From JAUVKT01 sp942491535 (lineage in GTDB: Bacteria > Bacteroidota > Bacteroidia > Bacteroidales > VadinHA17), in contig CALOBV010000007.1 of the NCBI GenBank assembly GCA_942491535.1, forward strand, positions 1 to 64,000: a stretch of 64,000 bases of DNA, given 5' to 3'. Under the pieces are notes generated by a model. The model saw only the letters and a program-made list of their open reading frames with translations, was not told the DNA's origin and searched no databases. Both the position numbers and the translations under genes were made by a program. Shown here one piece after another: positions 1-9,013 of this stretch. Positions within the stretch are counted from its first letter, which is position 1. Every line of letters starts with the position of its first letter.

Positions 1-144
1 GTATTAGTAAATTCTGACATTTGTTATAATTTTCAATCTGTGATCTTCAGAAGGACTATTTTTGCCTTTGCTAATTTACTAAATCCAAATCAGCTGCCAT
101 TACAAAAACAAGAGCAGGATGCTTAAATAAAGTATGGCCGGAGC

Positions 145-663
145 CTACTTCTTAAAATATACATATATCTCATCTTCGGAAACCTTATTGATCCAGTGCG
201 AATAGCCAAGACCAATTGCCTTATCTATTAGCGGAGCAGGAAGGAAGGGTGTGATTAATTTCAATATATCTTTCTTCTTTAGTTTCTTAACGGAGGACAA
301 TACTTCATGGATAGGTTGCTCCCCCTCGTGAAGCATATCGCGTACATCAATTGTTTGGGTGACCCGTCTTTGGCTAAACCAGTCGGGCTTTTGAGTATTG
401 TAATTGGAATCTTGATGATCGAAATCAGATAACTGAGACTGACCGGCTTTCGTTCGCAATACATTAACCAGCTCCTCCACATTTAATCCCCCAACAGCTG
501 CAGCCTGACTTAGTGTTGTGACCTTTCCAATGGTTCTTCGAAGGAGAGGATTCCGGAGTTTCTCAAATTGAGGTGCCTGTTCAATTAGTATTTCCTCCAG
601 ATCAGGGAAAGCCTCCAACAGGTCAAATATTTTCGTTTTTGGTGTGATAATTATCTTATTCAT
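145..663 (-). CDS. DUF1858 / DUF2249 domain protein
   Basis: This 172-residue soluble protein has two small domains. Residues 1-70 match DUF1858 (ITPKTKIFDLLEAFPDLEEILIE, followed by an LRNPLLRRTIGKVTTL segment). Residues about 100-172 match DUF2249 (IDVRDMLHEGEQPIHEVL at its start, YSHWINKVSEDEIYVYF at its end). Both families are found with hemerythrin-like, RIC and NO- or nitrite-related genes in anaerobes, but no biochemical activity is firmly known. Its start overlaps the end of the upstream DUF438 gene by 8 nt, so the two are almost certainly translated from one message. Context suggests a role in nitrosative stress or redox sensing. That role is inference; the domain calls are by eye. 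Confidence 0.85.
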   Translation of the reverse strand: MNKIIITPKTKIFDLLEAFPDLEEILIEQAPQFEKLRNPLLRRTIGKVTTLSQAAAVGGLNVEELVNVLRTKAGQSQLSDFDHQDSNYNTQKPDWFSQRRVTQTIDVRDMLHEGEQPIHEVLSSVKKLKKKDILKLITPFLPAPLIDKAIGLGYSHWINKVSEDEIYVYFKK

Positions 664-1915
664 TTACTTCATTATTGTTTGCTCCATAGGATAATATCCG
701 TCTTTCTCCCTTCAGTTCCCGTGCATTTGTAAGATCCTGGGAAACCTCAAGTGTGCCATGGTAATCGCCATTATCATTTCTTAATGCATAGTATTCTATA
801 AGAATGAATTTTCCCTTCATCTGAATCCAGAAGGGTGCATGCGATTCTTTTCCTGATCTGAAATCTTCAATGATCTTTTCAACTATATCAACGCTTCCGG
901 GGGGGTGACACAAGCGTACGTCACGGTTTATGATAGATCGACTGCGCGGGAATATTCGGTGCTGGCCCTGACTAAAGTATTTGACCTTGTCGTTTTTGTC
1001 AACAAAGGTCATATCTACGGGCAAAGTATTAAGAATAGACAGGAGGTCCTCAGCGCTGAAACTGCCTGAAGGCAGCATTACAGAACCACCATTCTTACCG
1101 ACCATCTTTTCATCAAGATCTACATCAATTATTCCTTCAGGTTTCCAATCTACTTCAGGATCGTAGAGCGTAAAACCGAATTCAAGAGTTTGTTTGTGAA
1201 TATTCCACCAATCGTCAAGAGAGAGTACATCCATGCTCATGGGGAACAATATCTCCTCTTCTTTTTTAACCATATCTGCAATGGTTTTTAATACGGGAAA
1301 GTAAATTAATTCGAGGGCATCATCAAGATCCTTCTGTGACAAATTCTCTTCCCTTAATAGATCAATACAACCTTTTAACTGATCCCTGATCTCATCATGC
1401 TTCCCCCACATTACCATGGGAGGGCCTGTAATATCATTCTTCTCAAGATATGGGAATACCAGGTATTCTTTTCTCTGATAGTGCTTATCAATGTCCATAA
1501 GATCATTGAAGCTGGAACGAAGCTCCAGTACGAAATTATTAAAAGTTTCATCAGGTACTTCAGGGATGGATTTCAGAAGATCTGTTGCTTTATCTACCGC
1601 CTTATTAATTGCCTTGTTCTCCTGGATAAATACATCAATTGGATGACCGGGCGGAATCTCTTTAGCTCCACTCTGATCCACATGCCCTTCAAGCACTTCA
1701 CCGTGAATATCGCATAATTTCAGTACTTCCGTTTCGGGGAGACCTTCACTGATAAGCTCCTGTTCAACTTCCACCACTTCGCCATATGGAATTGATTTAA
1801 GAGTTGTGATCAGTTCTTCCCGTACTTTTTCAGGAGCTGCCCCTTCATGCAAACTTAGGATCAACTCTTTTAAACGATCTTTTCTATACCTTGAATTGTT
1901 AATTAACTCACTCAT
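656..1915 (-). CDS. DUF438 - hemerythrin - PAS domain protein
   Basis: The 419-residue cytoplasmic protein has three modules. Residues 1-80 are DUF438 (RYRKDRLKELILSLHEG at the start). Residues about 95-240 are a helical hemerythrin-like HHE region, with histidines and acidic residues in the DIDKHYQRKEYLVFPYLEK and VMWGKHDEIRDQL segments. Residues about 285-410 are a PAS-like domain (SILNTLPVDMTFVDKNDKVKYFS). The family is common in strict anaerobes and is thought to sense O2, NO or redox state through a di-iron site and PAS pocket. It is the first gene of a two-gene operon with the DUF1858 protein. No Bacteroidota-type -7 box is obvious in the 170 nt upstream. Confidence 0.85.
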   Translation of the reverse strand: MSELINNSRYRKDRLKELILSLHEGAAPEKVREELITTLKSIPYGEVVEVEQELISEGLPETEVLKLCDIHGEVLEGHVDQSGAKEIPPGHPIDVFIQENKAINKAVDKATDLLKSIPEVPDETFNNFVLELRSSFNDLMDIDKHYQRKEYLVFPYLEKNDITGPPMVMWGKHDEIRDQLKGCIDLLREENLSQKDLDDALELIYFPVLKTIADMVKKEEEILFPMSMDVLSLDDWWNIHKQTLEFGFTLYDPEVDWKPEGIIDVDLDEKMVGKNGGSVMLPSGSFSAEDLLSILNTLPVDMTFVDKNDKVKYFSQGQHRIFPRSRSIINRDVRLCHPPGSVDIVEKIIEDFRSGKESHAPFWIQMKGKFILIEYYALRNDNGDYHGTLEVSQDLTNARELKGERRILSYGANNNEVNE

Positions 1916-2085
1916 ATCTGATATGTTTTCGAACTAAAATATTTTGGATTACTAAATTTTCAGGGCTTGGGTGATAATTCAAGCATTCGTTGAATAGGCA
2001 AGCGAGCCTTTTCAATTATATCAGCTTCCAGTTCAAACCCGTGCTGACTTACAGCTTTTATTAACTGCTTGTTTTGCATCTAAGA

Positions 2086-2530
2086 TTATGCTTTTATTGT
2101 ATGGCTCAAAACAGCATCGCCATGTAGAATTTTCTCTGAGAAAGATTTTATAGTTTCCTCTTTTTACAATATCAAAGAAACCATCTCTCAATACCTTATA
2201 TTTTTCATGTGAAAGGCAAGGATTTTTGTCATTGCATTGCTTTAGAACCAAAACCACATTTATGAAAAACAACATCACCTTCAATTACATGAATTACATC
2301 ATACAGGGATAAGCTGGATTGATTTTCATGAAAAAGAAACCACCACCACGTCCCTTCATTGAGTCCAGTAACTTATTCTTGGTAAGTGTTTGAAGTATTT
2401 TGGCCGTGTAGGCTTCCGGTGCTTCAATTTCCTTTGCTATTTCTCCAACACCTGGTCTTTTTTTTTCCCAATTACACAACTGAATAAAAACCAAAGCTCT
2501 TATCGCGTATTCTGAACTTTTAGATAACAT
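2086..2530 (-). pseudogene. Rrf2-family regulator (NsrR/IscR-like), frameshifted
   Basis: Read across three frames, this encodes a complete Rrf2-type winged-helix regulator of about 148 residues. The N-terminal part (MLSKSSEYAIRALVFI, then a recognition region ending GRGGGFFF) is in one frame. The middle (LYDVIHVIEGDVVFHKCGFGSK) and the end (KYKVLRDGFFDIV, then SFSEKILHGDAVLSHTIKA) need frame changes near 2306-2308 (GGG on +), 2241-2243 (TTT) and 2161-2165 (T5). Three cysteines spaced C-X6-C-X5-C suit Fe-S or NO sensing as in NsrR. It begins 3 nt after the ric stop, so ric and the regulator form one operon. All breaks are single-base indels in short homopolymers and no nonsense substitution is seen, so a sequencing or assembly artefact is as likely as real decay. 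Confidence 0.8.
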
Positions 2531-2533
2531 ATT

Positions 2534-3262
2534 TTAACTGTTTAATAATTCATTCTCCAAAATTAGCGCTTTCTTAAACAATATATTGTTTTCTAAATGA
2601 ATATGTCGATGAAGGTCGGTCTCAAAATCCTTTAAGGTTTGATAGGTTACCTGGAAGGTTCCACAGCCATCAGGAGGACAGGTATAAGATGAAGTTAGTT
2701 TTGAAATTTTCTCAAACGTTCTCCTTCTGTTTGTATGTTCTTCATGCATTAAATCAATGATTTTTTTTACTTCACCAAATTCATTTTTGCAATTTAACTT
2801 TCTTTTTTATATTTTACCATCTTCCGTATATAAGGGAAACAGGATTAATTCTTCTTTTTTCATATGAGCACTTAAGATTTTCTGCTGCACCATCAAACAA
2901 TTCTTTTATTTCAAAAAGTTCAGGATGGTTTTCTCCATGCACATCACATAACTTTTGTAAGTTTCTCCTGAAGAAAAGGAATATTTTCACTTACATAGGT
3001 ATGATGTCTTTTTTCAATATAATCGCAAAGCTCATTCAATTCTAGTCCGTCAATATATTTTGAATCGGGATCATTAATTGCACTAAAGCTTCTAACTCTG
3101 GCACTAATTTGATTAATATCTACATTTCGATTTTTTACATGCTTCTTCAAGGCTTATTCCTCCACCACAGCAAAAGTCAATCTTATTTTTATCGAATATT
3201 TGTGCTGTTTTAAAATTGGCTTTTACAATTTCTCCTACGCTTGTATTTGTATTTATTTCCAT
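2534..3262 (-). pseudogene. ric: Iron-sulfur cluster repair di-iron protein (RIC/ScdA), frameshifted
   Basis: The restored product is about 242 residues, the usual RIC/YtfE/ScdA length. It starts at an ATG at 3260-3262, with an N-terminal ScdA_N domain (TSVGEIVKANFKTAQIFDKN, then the DFCCGGG motif). The hemerythrin-like part carries His/Glu motifs in HGENHPELFEIKELFDGAA, HMKKEELILF, LMHEEHTN and HRHIHLENNILF. At least four single-base frame changes are needed: about 3137, 2953-2957, 2865-2875 and 2785-2815. Known members repair Fe-S clusters damaged by NO or oxidants. It is transcribed divergently from the NO reductase and precedes the Rrf2 regulator. Conserved metal-ligand residues survive in the restored frames, which argues against long-standing decay. 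Confidence 0.82.
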
Positions 3263-3285
3263 AATATATTCATTTAATTGTTTGA

Positions 3286-3293
3286 CAAAGATA
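3286..3293 (-). promoter_or_regulatory. Putative -7 box of the ric-rrf2 promoter
   Basis: On the minus strand these bases read TATCTTTG, an exact match to the Bacteroidota -7 element TANNTTTG. It lies 23 nt before the ric ATG. No clear -33 TTTG is present; the place where it would fall is occupied by the palindrome at 3298-3337, which fits repression by an operator-bound regulator. Its geometry mirrors the plus-strand box at 3342-3349. Confidence 0.55.
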
Positions 3294-3297
3294 TAAA

Positions 3298-3337
3298 AAT
3301 TTTATAAAAGGACATTCGTATGTCCTTTTATAAAATT
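3298..3337. promoter_or_regulatory. 40-bp perfect palindrome, probable operator between ric and NO reductase
   Basis: The left arm AATTTTATAAAAGGACAT (3298-3315) and the right arm (3320-3337) are exact reverse complements, 18 bp each, around a 4-nt centre TCGT. The site lies 4 nt from each of two divergent -7 boxes, so it would cover the -33 region of both promoters. This is the expected place for an operator of the adjacent Rrf2-type regulator, giving joint control of ric-rrf2 and the NO reductase. The regulator-site pairing is inference from position. A cruciform or attenuator role is possible but less likely given the symmetric placement. Confidence 0.7.
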
Positions 3338-3341
3338 ATTA

Positions 3342-3349
3342 TATATTTG
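3342..3349 (+). promoter_or_regulatory. Putative -7 box of the NO reductase promoter
   Basis: The sequence TATATTTG is an exact TANNTTTG element, 29 nt before the ATG at 3379. Its distance from the palindrome edge (4 nt between) equals that of the opposite ric box. No canonical -33 TTTG is visible because the palindrome fills that position. Confidence 0.55.
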
Positions 3350-3378
3350 TTTTCGAAAATTTTAAAATCATTTCAATT

Positions 3379-5632
3379 ATGAAGACAAAAAAACTTTGGA
3401 TTGGATTTATTTTGGTCATGGTTATTTCGTTTGGAATACTAGGTTACTATGGGCGCGAAATATACCGTGAAGCACCACCTATACCAGAAAAAGTAGTTAC
3501 AAGTAATGGAGAACTACTGTTTACAGGTCAAAACATCAAGGATGGTCAAAACATTTGGCAATCTATCGGTGGACAGGAAGTAGGAACTATTTGGGGGCAC
3601 GGGGCCTACCAGGCACCTGACTGGACTGCTGATTGGTTGCATCGTGAGGCTGTTTATATTCTTCGATCGATTTGCACAAATCCGAATTTGAACTGGACGT
3701 ATGATAAGCTTGATGAAGAAAAACAAGCCATGCTTCAAAAAAGACTGCAAAAAGAAATGAGAACCAACACCTACAATAAAGAAACGAAGACTTTACATAT
3801 ATCCGAAATTCGCGCTGAAGCTATCAAATTTGTTGGTAGTCATTACCAAGGATTGTTTATGAATGGTGAAGAACAAGAAGGATTTACGTGAAGCGTATGC
3901 CATTCCTGCAAATAGCATTAAAGATGCAGATAGAATGGCTAAAATGAATAATTTTTTTTTTGGGCCACTTGGGCAACTGTAACCGAGCGTCCCGGACAAG
4001 AAATTACTTATACAAACAATTGGCCTCCGGAGAAACTGGTTGCAAATGAACCAACAGCGGGTTCTTTTACTTTGGACAGGATTTAGTGTTATTGTTCTTA
4101 TTGGTTGGTATTGGCTTATTGGCATGGTATTATGCCACACGAAAAAAAGAGGATGATGAAGATGTTGATGTTCCTGCAGTAAATCCATTATCGGGTATTC
4201 AGCAAACTCCTTCCATGAAAGCAACATTAAAATATTTTTGGGTGGTAACTGCACTTATTTTGGTTCAAATAATTATGGGGGTTGTTACTGCTCATTATGG
4301 AGTGGAAGGTAATGGTTTTTATGGATTGCCACTGGCAGACTTCTTACCCTATTCTATATCGAGAACATGGCATATTCAATTGGCAATTTTTTGGATTGCG
4401 ACCTCATGGCTTGCCACAGGCTTATTTATTGCTCCTGCTGTTTCAGGAAAAGAACCAAAATTTCAAAAACTTGGTGTAGAATTCTTATTTATTGCTTTGC
4501 TTAGTTATTGTTGTTGGTTCCTTAGCTGGACAATGGATGGGTGTGATGCAAAAATTAGGATTAGCTGAAAATTTCTGGTTCGGACACCAGGGATATGAGT
4601 ACGTAGATCTGGGTCGTTTCTGGCAAATCTTTCTTTTCATAGGATTGTTTATCTGGTTGTTTTTAATGGGCAGAGCATTGCTTCCAGCATTAAAACAGCG
4701 TAATGAAAATCGTCATTTATTGTTGATGTTCTTAATAGCTTCAATAGCGATTGCATCCTTTTATGGTGCTGGTTTAATGTGGGGGCAACAAACACATCTT
4801 TCTATTGCAGAGTATTGGCGGTGGTGGGTAGTACATCTTTGGGTTGAAGGATTCTTTGAAGTATTTGCTACAGTTGCTATTGCCTTTTTATTTGTACGAA
4901 TGCAATTATTAAAAGCAAGTATTGCTACATCAAGTGTTCTTTTCTCAACAATTATCTTCTTGTCAGGAGGTATTATCGGAACATTTCACCATTTATATTT
5001 TTCTGGAACACCTACAGCGGTACTGGCTCTTGGAGCAACCTTTAGTGCATTGGAAGTTGCACCGCTTGTTTTTATGGGATTTGAAGCCTATCACAATTTA
5101 AAACTTAGTCGTGCTAAAGAATGGGTAAATGCATACAAGTGGCCTATATACTTTTTTATTGCTGTTGCATTTTGGAATTTATTGGGTGCAGGTATTTTCG
5201 GATTCTTGATTAATCCTCCAATTGCACTTTATTACATGCAAGGTTTAAACACAACACCCTGTTCATGGGCATACAGCCATGTTTGGAGTTTATGGAATGC
5301 TGGGTATGGGCTTAATGCTATTTGTATTAAGAGACATGAACTTAAAAGTTCAATGGAAAGAGAAACCAATTAAAATTGCATTCTGGTCTCTTAATATTGG
5401 CTTATTATTAATGGTATTGATTAGTGTTTTACCTGTTGGTTTAGCACAAACAGTAGCAAGTGTAAAACACGGATTATGGTATGCACGTTCAGCCGAATTT
5501 TTGGGTACTCCAACAATGGAAACCATACGTTGGCTTCGGGTGATTGGAGATACTATCTTTACTGTTGGAGCATTATTCTTAGCCTATTTTATCTTTGGAT
5601 TAAAAGGAGGATGGTCGATTAAGAAGCAGTAA
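3379..5632 (+). pseudogene. norZ: Quinol-type nitric oxide reductase (qNOR/NorZ), frameshifted
   Basis: The restored product is about 750 residues, the size of single-subunit qNOR. It has an N-terminal membrane anchor, a periplasmic domain without a haem c CXXCH motif (SIGGQEVGTIWGHGAYQAPDW), and a 12-helix NorB core. Catalytic features survive: RTWHIQLAIFW, the HLWVEGFFEVFA segment (FeB His plus Glu four residues later) and the His pair of GTFHHLYF. The reaction is 2 NO to N2O with quinol as donor at the inner membrane. The reading frame changes at least six times: 3880-3881 (GG), 3952-3961 (T10), 4071-4073 (TTT), about 4103, about 4500-4504 and 5257-5259 (CCC). No nonsense substitution was found in the appropriate frames. 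Confidence 0.85.
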
Positions 5633-5656
5633 TATAAATCAGTTTTAATAAAGATT

Positions 5657-5690
5657 CCTCGGATTGAATATCTACTGATTCAATCCGAGG
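5657..5690 (+). terminator. 13-bp perfect hairpin after the NO reductase
   Basis: CCTCGGATTGAAT (5657-5669) and its exact reverse complement (5678-5690) flank an 8-nt loop, starting 24 nt after the NO reductase stop. No U-tract follows, so it may be a transcript-end stabiliser, a weak terminator or a regulator site rather than a classical intrinsic terminator. It shares no core with the palindrome at 3298-3337. Confidence 0.4.
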
Positions 5691-5712
5691 ATATAGTCTC
5701 TTACGATGAAAG

Positions 5713-6256
5713 ATGACAGTTTACGATAAAAAGAGTGAATTAAGACAATACGTTCAGGAACTAAAAGAAAAGGTGTCGGTCTCTGATAGATTAATATTTT
5801 CTCAAGCCATTTTTGACAGAATTGAAGACCTGGAAGTATTTCAACAAGCAAAAACTATTTTGCTCTTTTGGTCAATGGAAAATGAAGTTCAAACCCATGA
5901 TTTTATTAGAAAATGGAAAGGCAGGAAATCAATATTCCTTCCGGCAATTCAAAATGATGATTTAGAGATAAAGAAGTATACCGGCAAAATGAATATGCTA
6001 AAGACTTCAAAGCTGACTTTATTTGAACCTCCTGACAGTGCCTTTTGCCGATCCAAAGGACATTGACCTGGTAATAACACCTGGCTTGGCTTTTGATCAT
6101 AATAACAACAGGTTGGGTCATGGTAAAGGTTATTACGATAGATTATTAGCAGGAATGCGCGCATTTAAAATTGGCGTTTGTTTTAATTTTCAATTGTTTA
6201 ACGAAATTCCTTATACCTTGAACGATGTAAAAATGGATATGGTTATTACAAATTGA
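5713..6256 (+). pseudogene. 5-formyltetrahydrofolate cyclo-ligase, single frameshift
   Basis: The first part (from MTVYDKKSELRQYVQELKEK to LFEPPDSAF) and the second part (ADPKDIDLVITPGLAFD, then the LGHGKGYYDRLL signature) are in different frames. One surplus base in the T4 run at 6043-6046 explains the break. The restored product is about 180 residues, the normal MTHFS/YgfA length. The enzyme converts 5-formyl-THF to 5,10-methenyl-THF using ATP. The nucleotide and folate-binding G-x-G-x-G-Y-Y-D motif is complete. Its place between two NO-detoxifying genes is probably incidental. Confidence 0.85.
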
Positions 6257-6326
6257 TATGAATAAATTCCCTGACTTGAGAATTTTGACTTATTTTTATG
6301 AATAATTGATATTAAAATCATAAATC

Positions 6327-7523
6327 ATGAATAAGCATATTACGAACAATGTTTTTTGGGTAGGGAAAAATGACTGGGAACTAAGACAATTCCATGGATA
6401 CGAATACTCAACCAACAGAGGATCAACGTACAATTCATATTTAATCAAGGAAGAAAAAAATGTGTTGATAGATACTGTTTATAAACCTTTCTCATCTGAA
6501 TTCATTGCCAATCTTTCTAATGAGATAGAATTAAATAAGATTGATTATATTATAGCAAATCATGCTGAGCCTGATCATAGTGGTGCATTACCAGAGTTGA
6601 TGAGTATTATTCCTGATACTCCCATTTACTGCACCTCCAATGGCATAAAATCTTTGAAAGGTCATTACCACAAAGAATGGAATTTCAAAACTATAAAAAC
6701 AGGTGACAAACTTCCTATTGGAAATGGTAAAGAGCTTGTATTTATTCAGGCTCCAATGTTGCACTGGCCTGATAGTATGTTTTCTTATTTAACTGGCGAT
6801 AATATTTTATTTAGCAATGACGCATTTGGACAACATTTCTGTTCAGAATTATTATTTAACGATTTGGTTGATCAACATGAACTTTATTCAGAAGCAATAA
6901 AATACTATGCCAATATATTAACCCCATTTAGTCATTTAGTAACAAAAAAAATAGAGGAAGTTATTAATCTTCAAGTACCTGTAGATTATATATGCACAAG
7001 TCATGGCGTAGTATGGCGTGATAATCCTTTGCAAATAGTTTCAAAATACAAGGAGTGGGCTAACGACTATCAGGAGAACCAGATTACCATAATCTATGAC
7101 ACAATGTATAACGGAACACGATCAATCGCTGAGAGTATGGTAAAAGGTATATATTCAGTTGATAAGAATGTGACCATTAAACTTTATAATGCTGCAAGCA
7201 ATGATAAAAATGACATTATCACTGAGGTTTTTAAATCTAAAGCTATACTGATTGGCTCACCAACTTTGAACAATGGCATTATGCATTCAATAGCAGGTCT
7301 GCTGGAACTTATAAAGGGACTTAAGTTTAAGAATAAAAAAGCAGCTTCTTTCGGATGCTATGGATGGCACGATAAATCAACAAAAGTAATATCTGATATT
7401 TTGACCGAATCAGGTTTTGAAATTATTTCCGAACCAATAAAATCAATCTGGCATCCGGATAAAGATATGTTAAGCAAGAGTCATGAATACGGCAAGCAGC
7501 TTGTGGCACTCATAAATGATTAA
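6327..7523 (+). CDS. fprA: Flavodiiron protein (FprA-type NO/O2 reductase)
   Basis: This intact 398-residue A-type flavoprotein has a metallo-beta-lactamase-like domain (about 1-245) with di-iron ligands H79, E81, D83, H84, H146, D165 and H226 (motifs HAEPDHSG, LHWPDS, LFSNDAFGQH, TSHGVVW). A flavodoxin domain follows (about 255-398), with the FMN phosphate loop YDTMYNGTRSIAESM and the GCYGWHDKSTK loop. Known members reduce NO to N2O or O2 to water in the cytoplasm with rubredoxin or similar donors. It complements the membrane NO reductase upstream. Unlike the four preceding genes it contains no frameshift. A C-terminal rubredoxin domain is absent, so a separate electron donor is expected. 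Confidence 0.92.
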   Translation: MNKHITNNVFWVGKNDWELRQFHGYEYSTNRGSTYNSYLIKEEKNVLIDTVYKPFSSEFIANLSNEIELNKIDYIIANHAEPDHSGALPELMSIIPDTPIYCTSNGIKSLKGHYHKEWNFKTIKTGDKLPIGNGKELVFIQAPMLHWPDSMFSYLTGDNILFSNDAFGQHFCSELLFNDLVDQHELYSEAIKYYANILTPFSHLVTKKIEEVINLQVPVDYICTSHGVVWRDNPLQIVSKYKEWANDYQENQITIIYDTMYNGTRSIAESMVKGIYSVDKNVTIKLYNAASNDKNDIITEVFKSKAILIGSPTLNNGIMHSIAGLLELIKGLKFKNKKAASFGCYGWHDKSTKVISDILTESGFEIISEPIKSIWHPDKDMLSKSHEYGKQLVALIND

Positions 7524-7594
7524 ATAATACTCACCTCCAGTTTGAATACAAGGATCTTTCAATTGTTGACATCTCAATTATTGATGCTGTTTTA

Positions 7595-7900
7595 TTGATT
7601 CTTGCAACTTACAGAATATCAAGAATGATAGTATATGATAAGGTATTTGGCTATTTCAGATACCTGATAAGAGTTAGATCAGGCAATAGTTTCTTCAATT
7701 CTATAAATAATCTTATAACCTGTCCCTGGTGTACCAGTGTTTGGATTGCATTATTCTTTTTTGACATTTACTATATGGTCTCTTATGGAAATTATTTTAT
7801 TTATCTGATGGTGATATCAGCTATTGCCAGTCCACTGATATTACTAAGCAACTATTTGTCACTCCAGAATGATATTCTTAAGAAAAGGAGAGACGGGTGA
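7595..7900 (+). CDS. DUF1360 membrane protein
   Basis: Residues RISRMIVYDKVFGYFRY followed by the LITCPWCTSVWIAL motif match DUF1360, a small membrane family of unknown function. Two hydrophobic helices cover roughly residues 45-85. The start is uncertain: the frame is open back to 7520 with coding-like sequence (FEYKDLSIVDISIIDAVLLI) but no ATG. The TTG at 7595 is a lower bound, and a non-ATG start nearer 7540-7570 is plausible. It follows fprA by fewer than 75 nt on the same strand and may be cotranscribed. Confidence 0.65.
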   Translation: MILATYRISRMIVYDKVFGYFRYLIRVRSGNSFFNSINNLITCPWCTSVWIALFFFDIYYMVSYGNYFIYLMVISAIASPLILLSNYLSLQNDILKKRRDG

Positions 7901-8800
7901 ACAAGTGTATTGCAAGCGTGCAGAGGAAGCGAGTTTGCAAATACTCTTGTAGTGCGAGGACAAAAAAAGGGTAGGGGAAGAAATCAAAACGAGAATGGGG
8001 GAGAATTGGCAATTGAGCAATAGATGCTTTTGTAAGTTATTATAAGAAAAGGAGATATTGCGAGATTTTGGGTAGGAGAGGGGCTATTTAATATAGTGCT
8101 AATTATAGGCAAAGGACATTCGTCCAGGTACAAGATTCAAGACACCAGACTTAAGGCTTGCAAGATTATAAGATTATGTTGAAGTATAAATGTTCGCTGC
8201 GCTCACGTTAAAAGTTAAAACGATGGAATTCAGATGATTATACTTTAGATCTATAGATTACAAATCTAATAGTCAGGTACTTATAAAGTTACGGTTGATA
8301 TAATTTCTATTTAACATAATGTTAGAAATGCGGCAAACGACGAACGGCTAACGGCTAACGGGAGAGACTAGGTCTTGTATTAATCTTGAAGCTTATAACT
8401 ATAATAATAGCCGCAGGCAAACAGATCTAGAATCTTAAATCGTTAATCTGGCGTCTTAAATCAGAAGCTCTTATTTGTTATACAGTCATAGATTTCTCGT
8501 CGTTGCACTCGCTCGGAATGACAAACAATTCAACACTTTAACGCTTCAACATTTCAACAATATTCTGATCCATTGTACAGTCTCTAATCAAATATGCGAT
8601 TCTAATGAAGTTAAAACCCGTAATCCGGTTTCCGGTCTTCGGTCTCCGTTGTCCGGATCTATTTAGCATAATATCACATTATAGCTGCAAATAACCGCAT
8701 GAGCGAAGGCAAACAAATTGCGAGGGTAAGTTATCCAGGAAACAATATTTGTAAGCGTAGAACAAGCGTACGGTTTATATGAGCCACAAATTGCTTTATC

Positions 8801-8848
8801 ATAAAATCGGTACCGTTATCGGATCTGGCGTCCGATAACTGATTTTAT
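8801..8848. repeat. Long imperfect hairpin
   Basis: ATAAAATC (8801-8808) and GTTATCGGA (8815-8823) pair with TCCGATAAC (8831-8839) and GATTTTAT (8841-8848). That gives 17 base pairs with a 6-nt bulge (GGTACC), a single-base bulge (8840) and a 7-nt loop. Placed mid-intergenic, it belongs to no obvious gene end. Confidence 0.5.
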
Positions 8849-8983
8849 GCTAAATACTGCGTATGCGCAATTTGTTAGCGGATTTGCCTATAATTAATAT
8901 TATGTTAAATAGGAGATATTCCAAAATACTGCCTTATCACCTATCTGTGGTTTGTTGTCAAAAAACTGTGGAAATCTCTTTAA

Positions 8984-9013
8984 TAAAAAACGGGACCCTT
9001 ATCAGGATCCCGT
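8984..9013 (-). terminator. Intrinsic terminator of the TPR gene
   Basis: On the minus strand ACGGGATCC and GGGTCCCGT form a stem (one mismatch) closed by a short loop and followed by a six-T run. It lies 23 nt downstream of the TPR protein stop. Confidence 0.75.

Noticed and set aside
8475..8666. 63-codon open frame in the gene-free region
   Set aside because: Composition is non-coding, it spans low-complexity words, and no start signal or family resemblance is seen.
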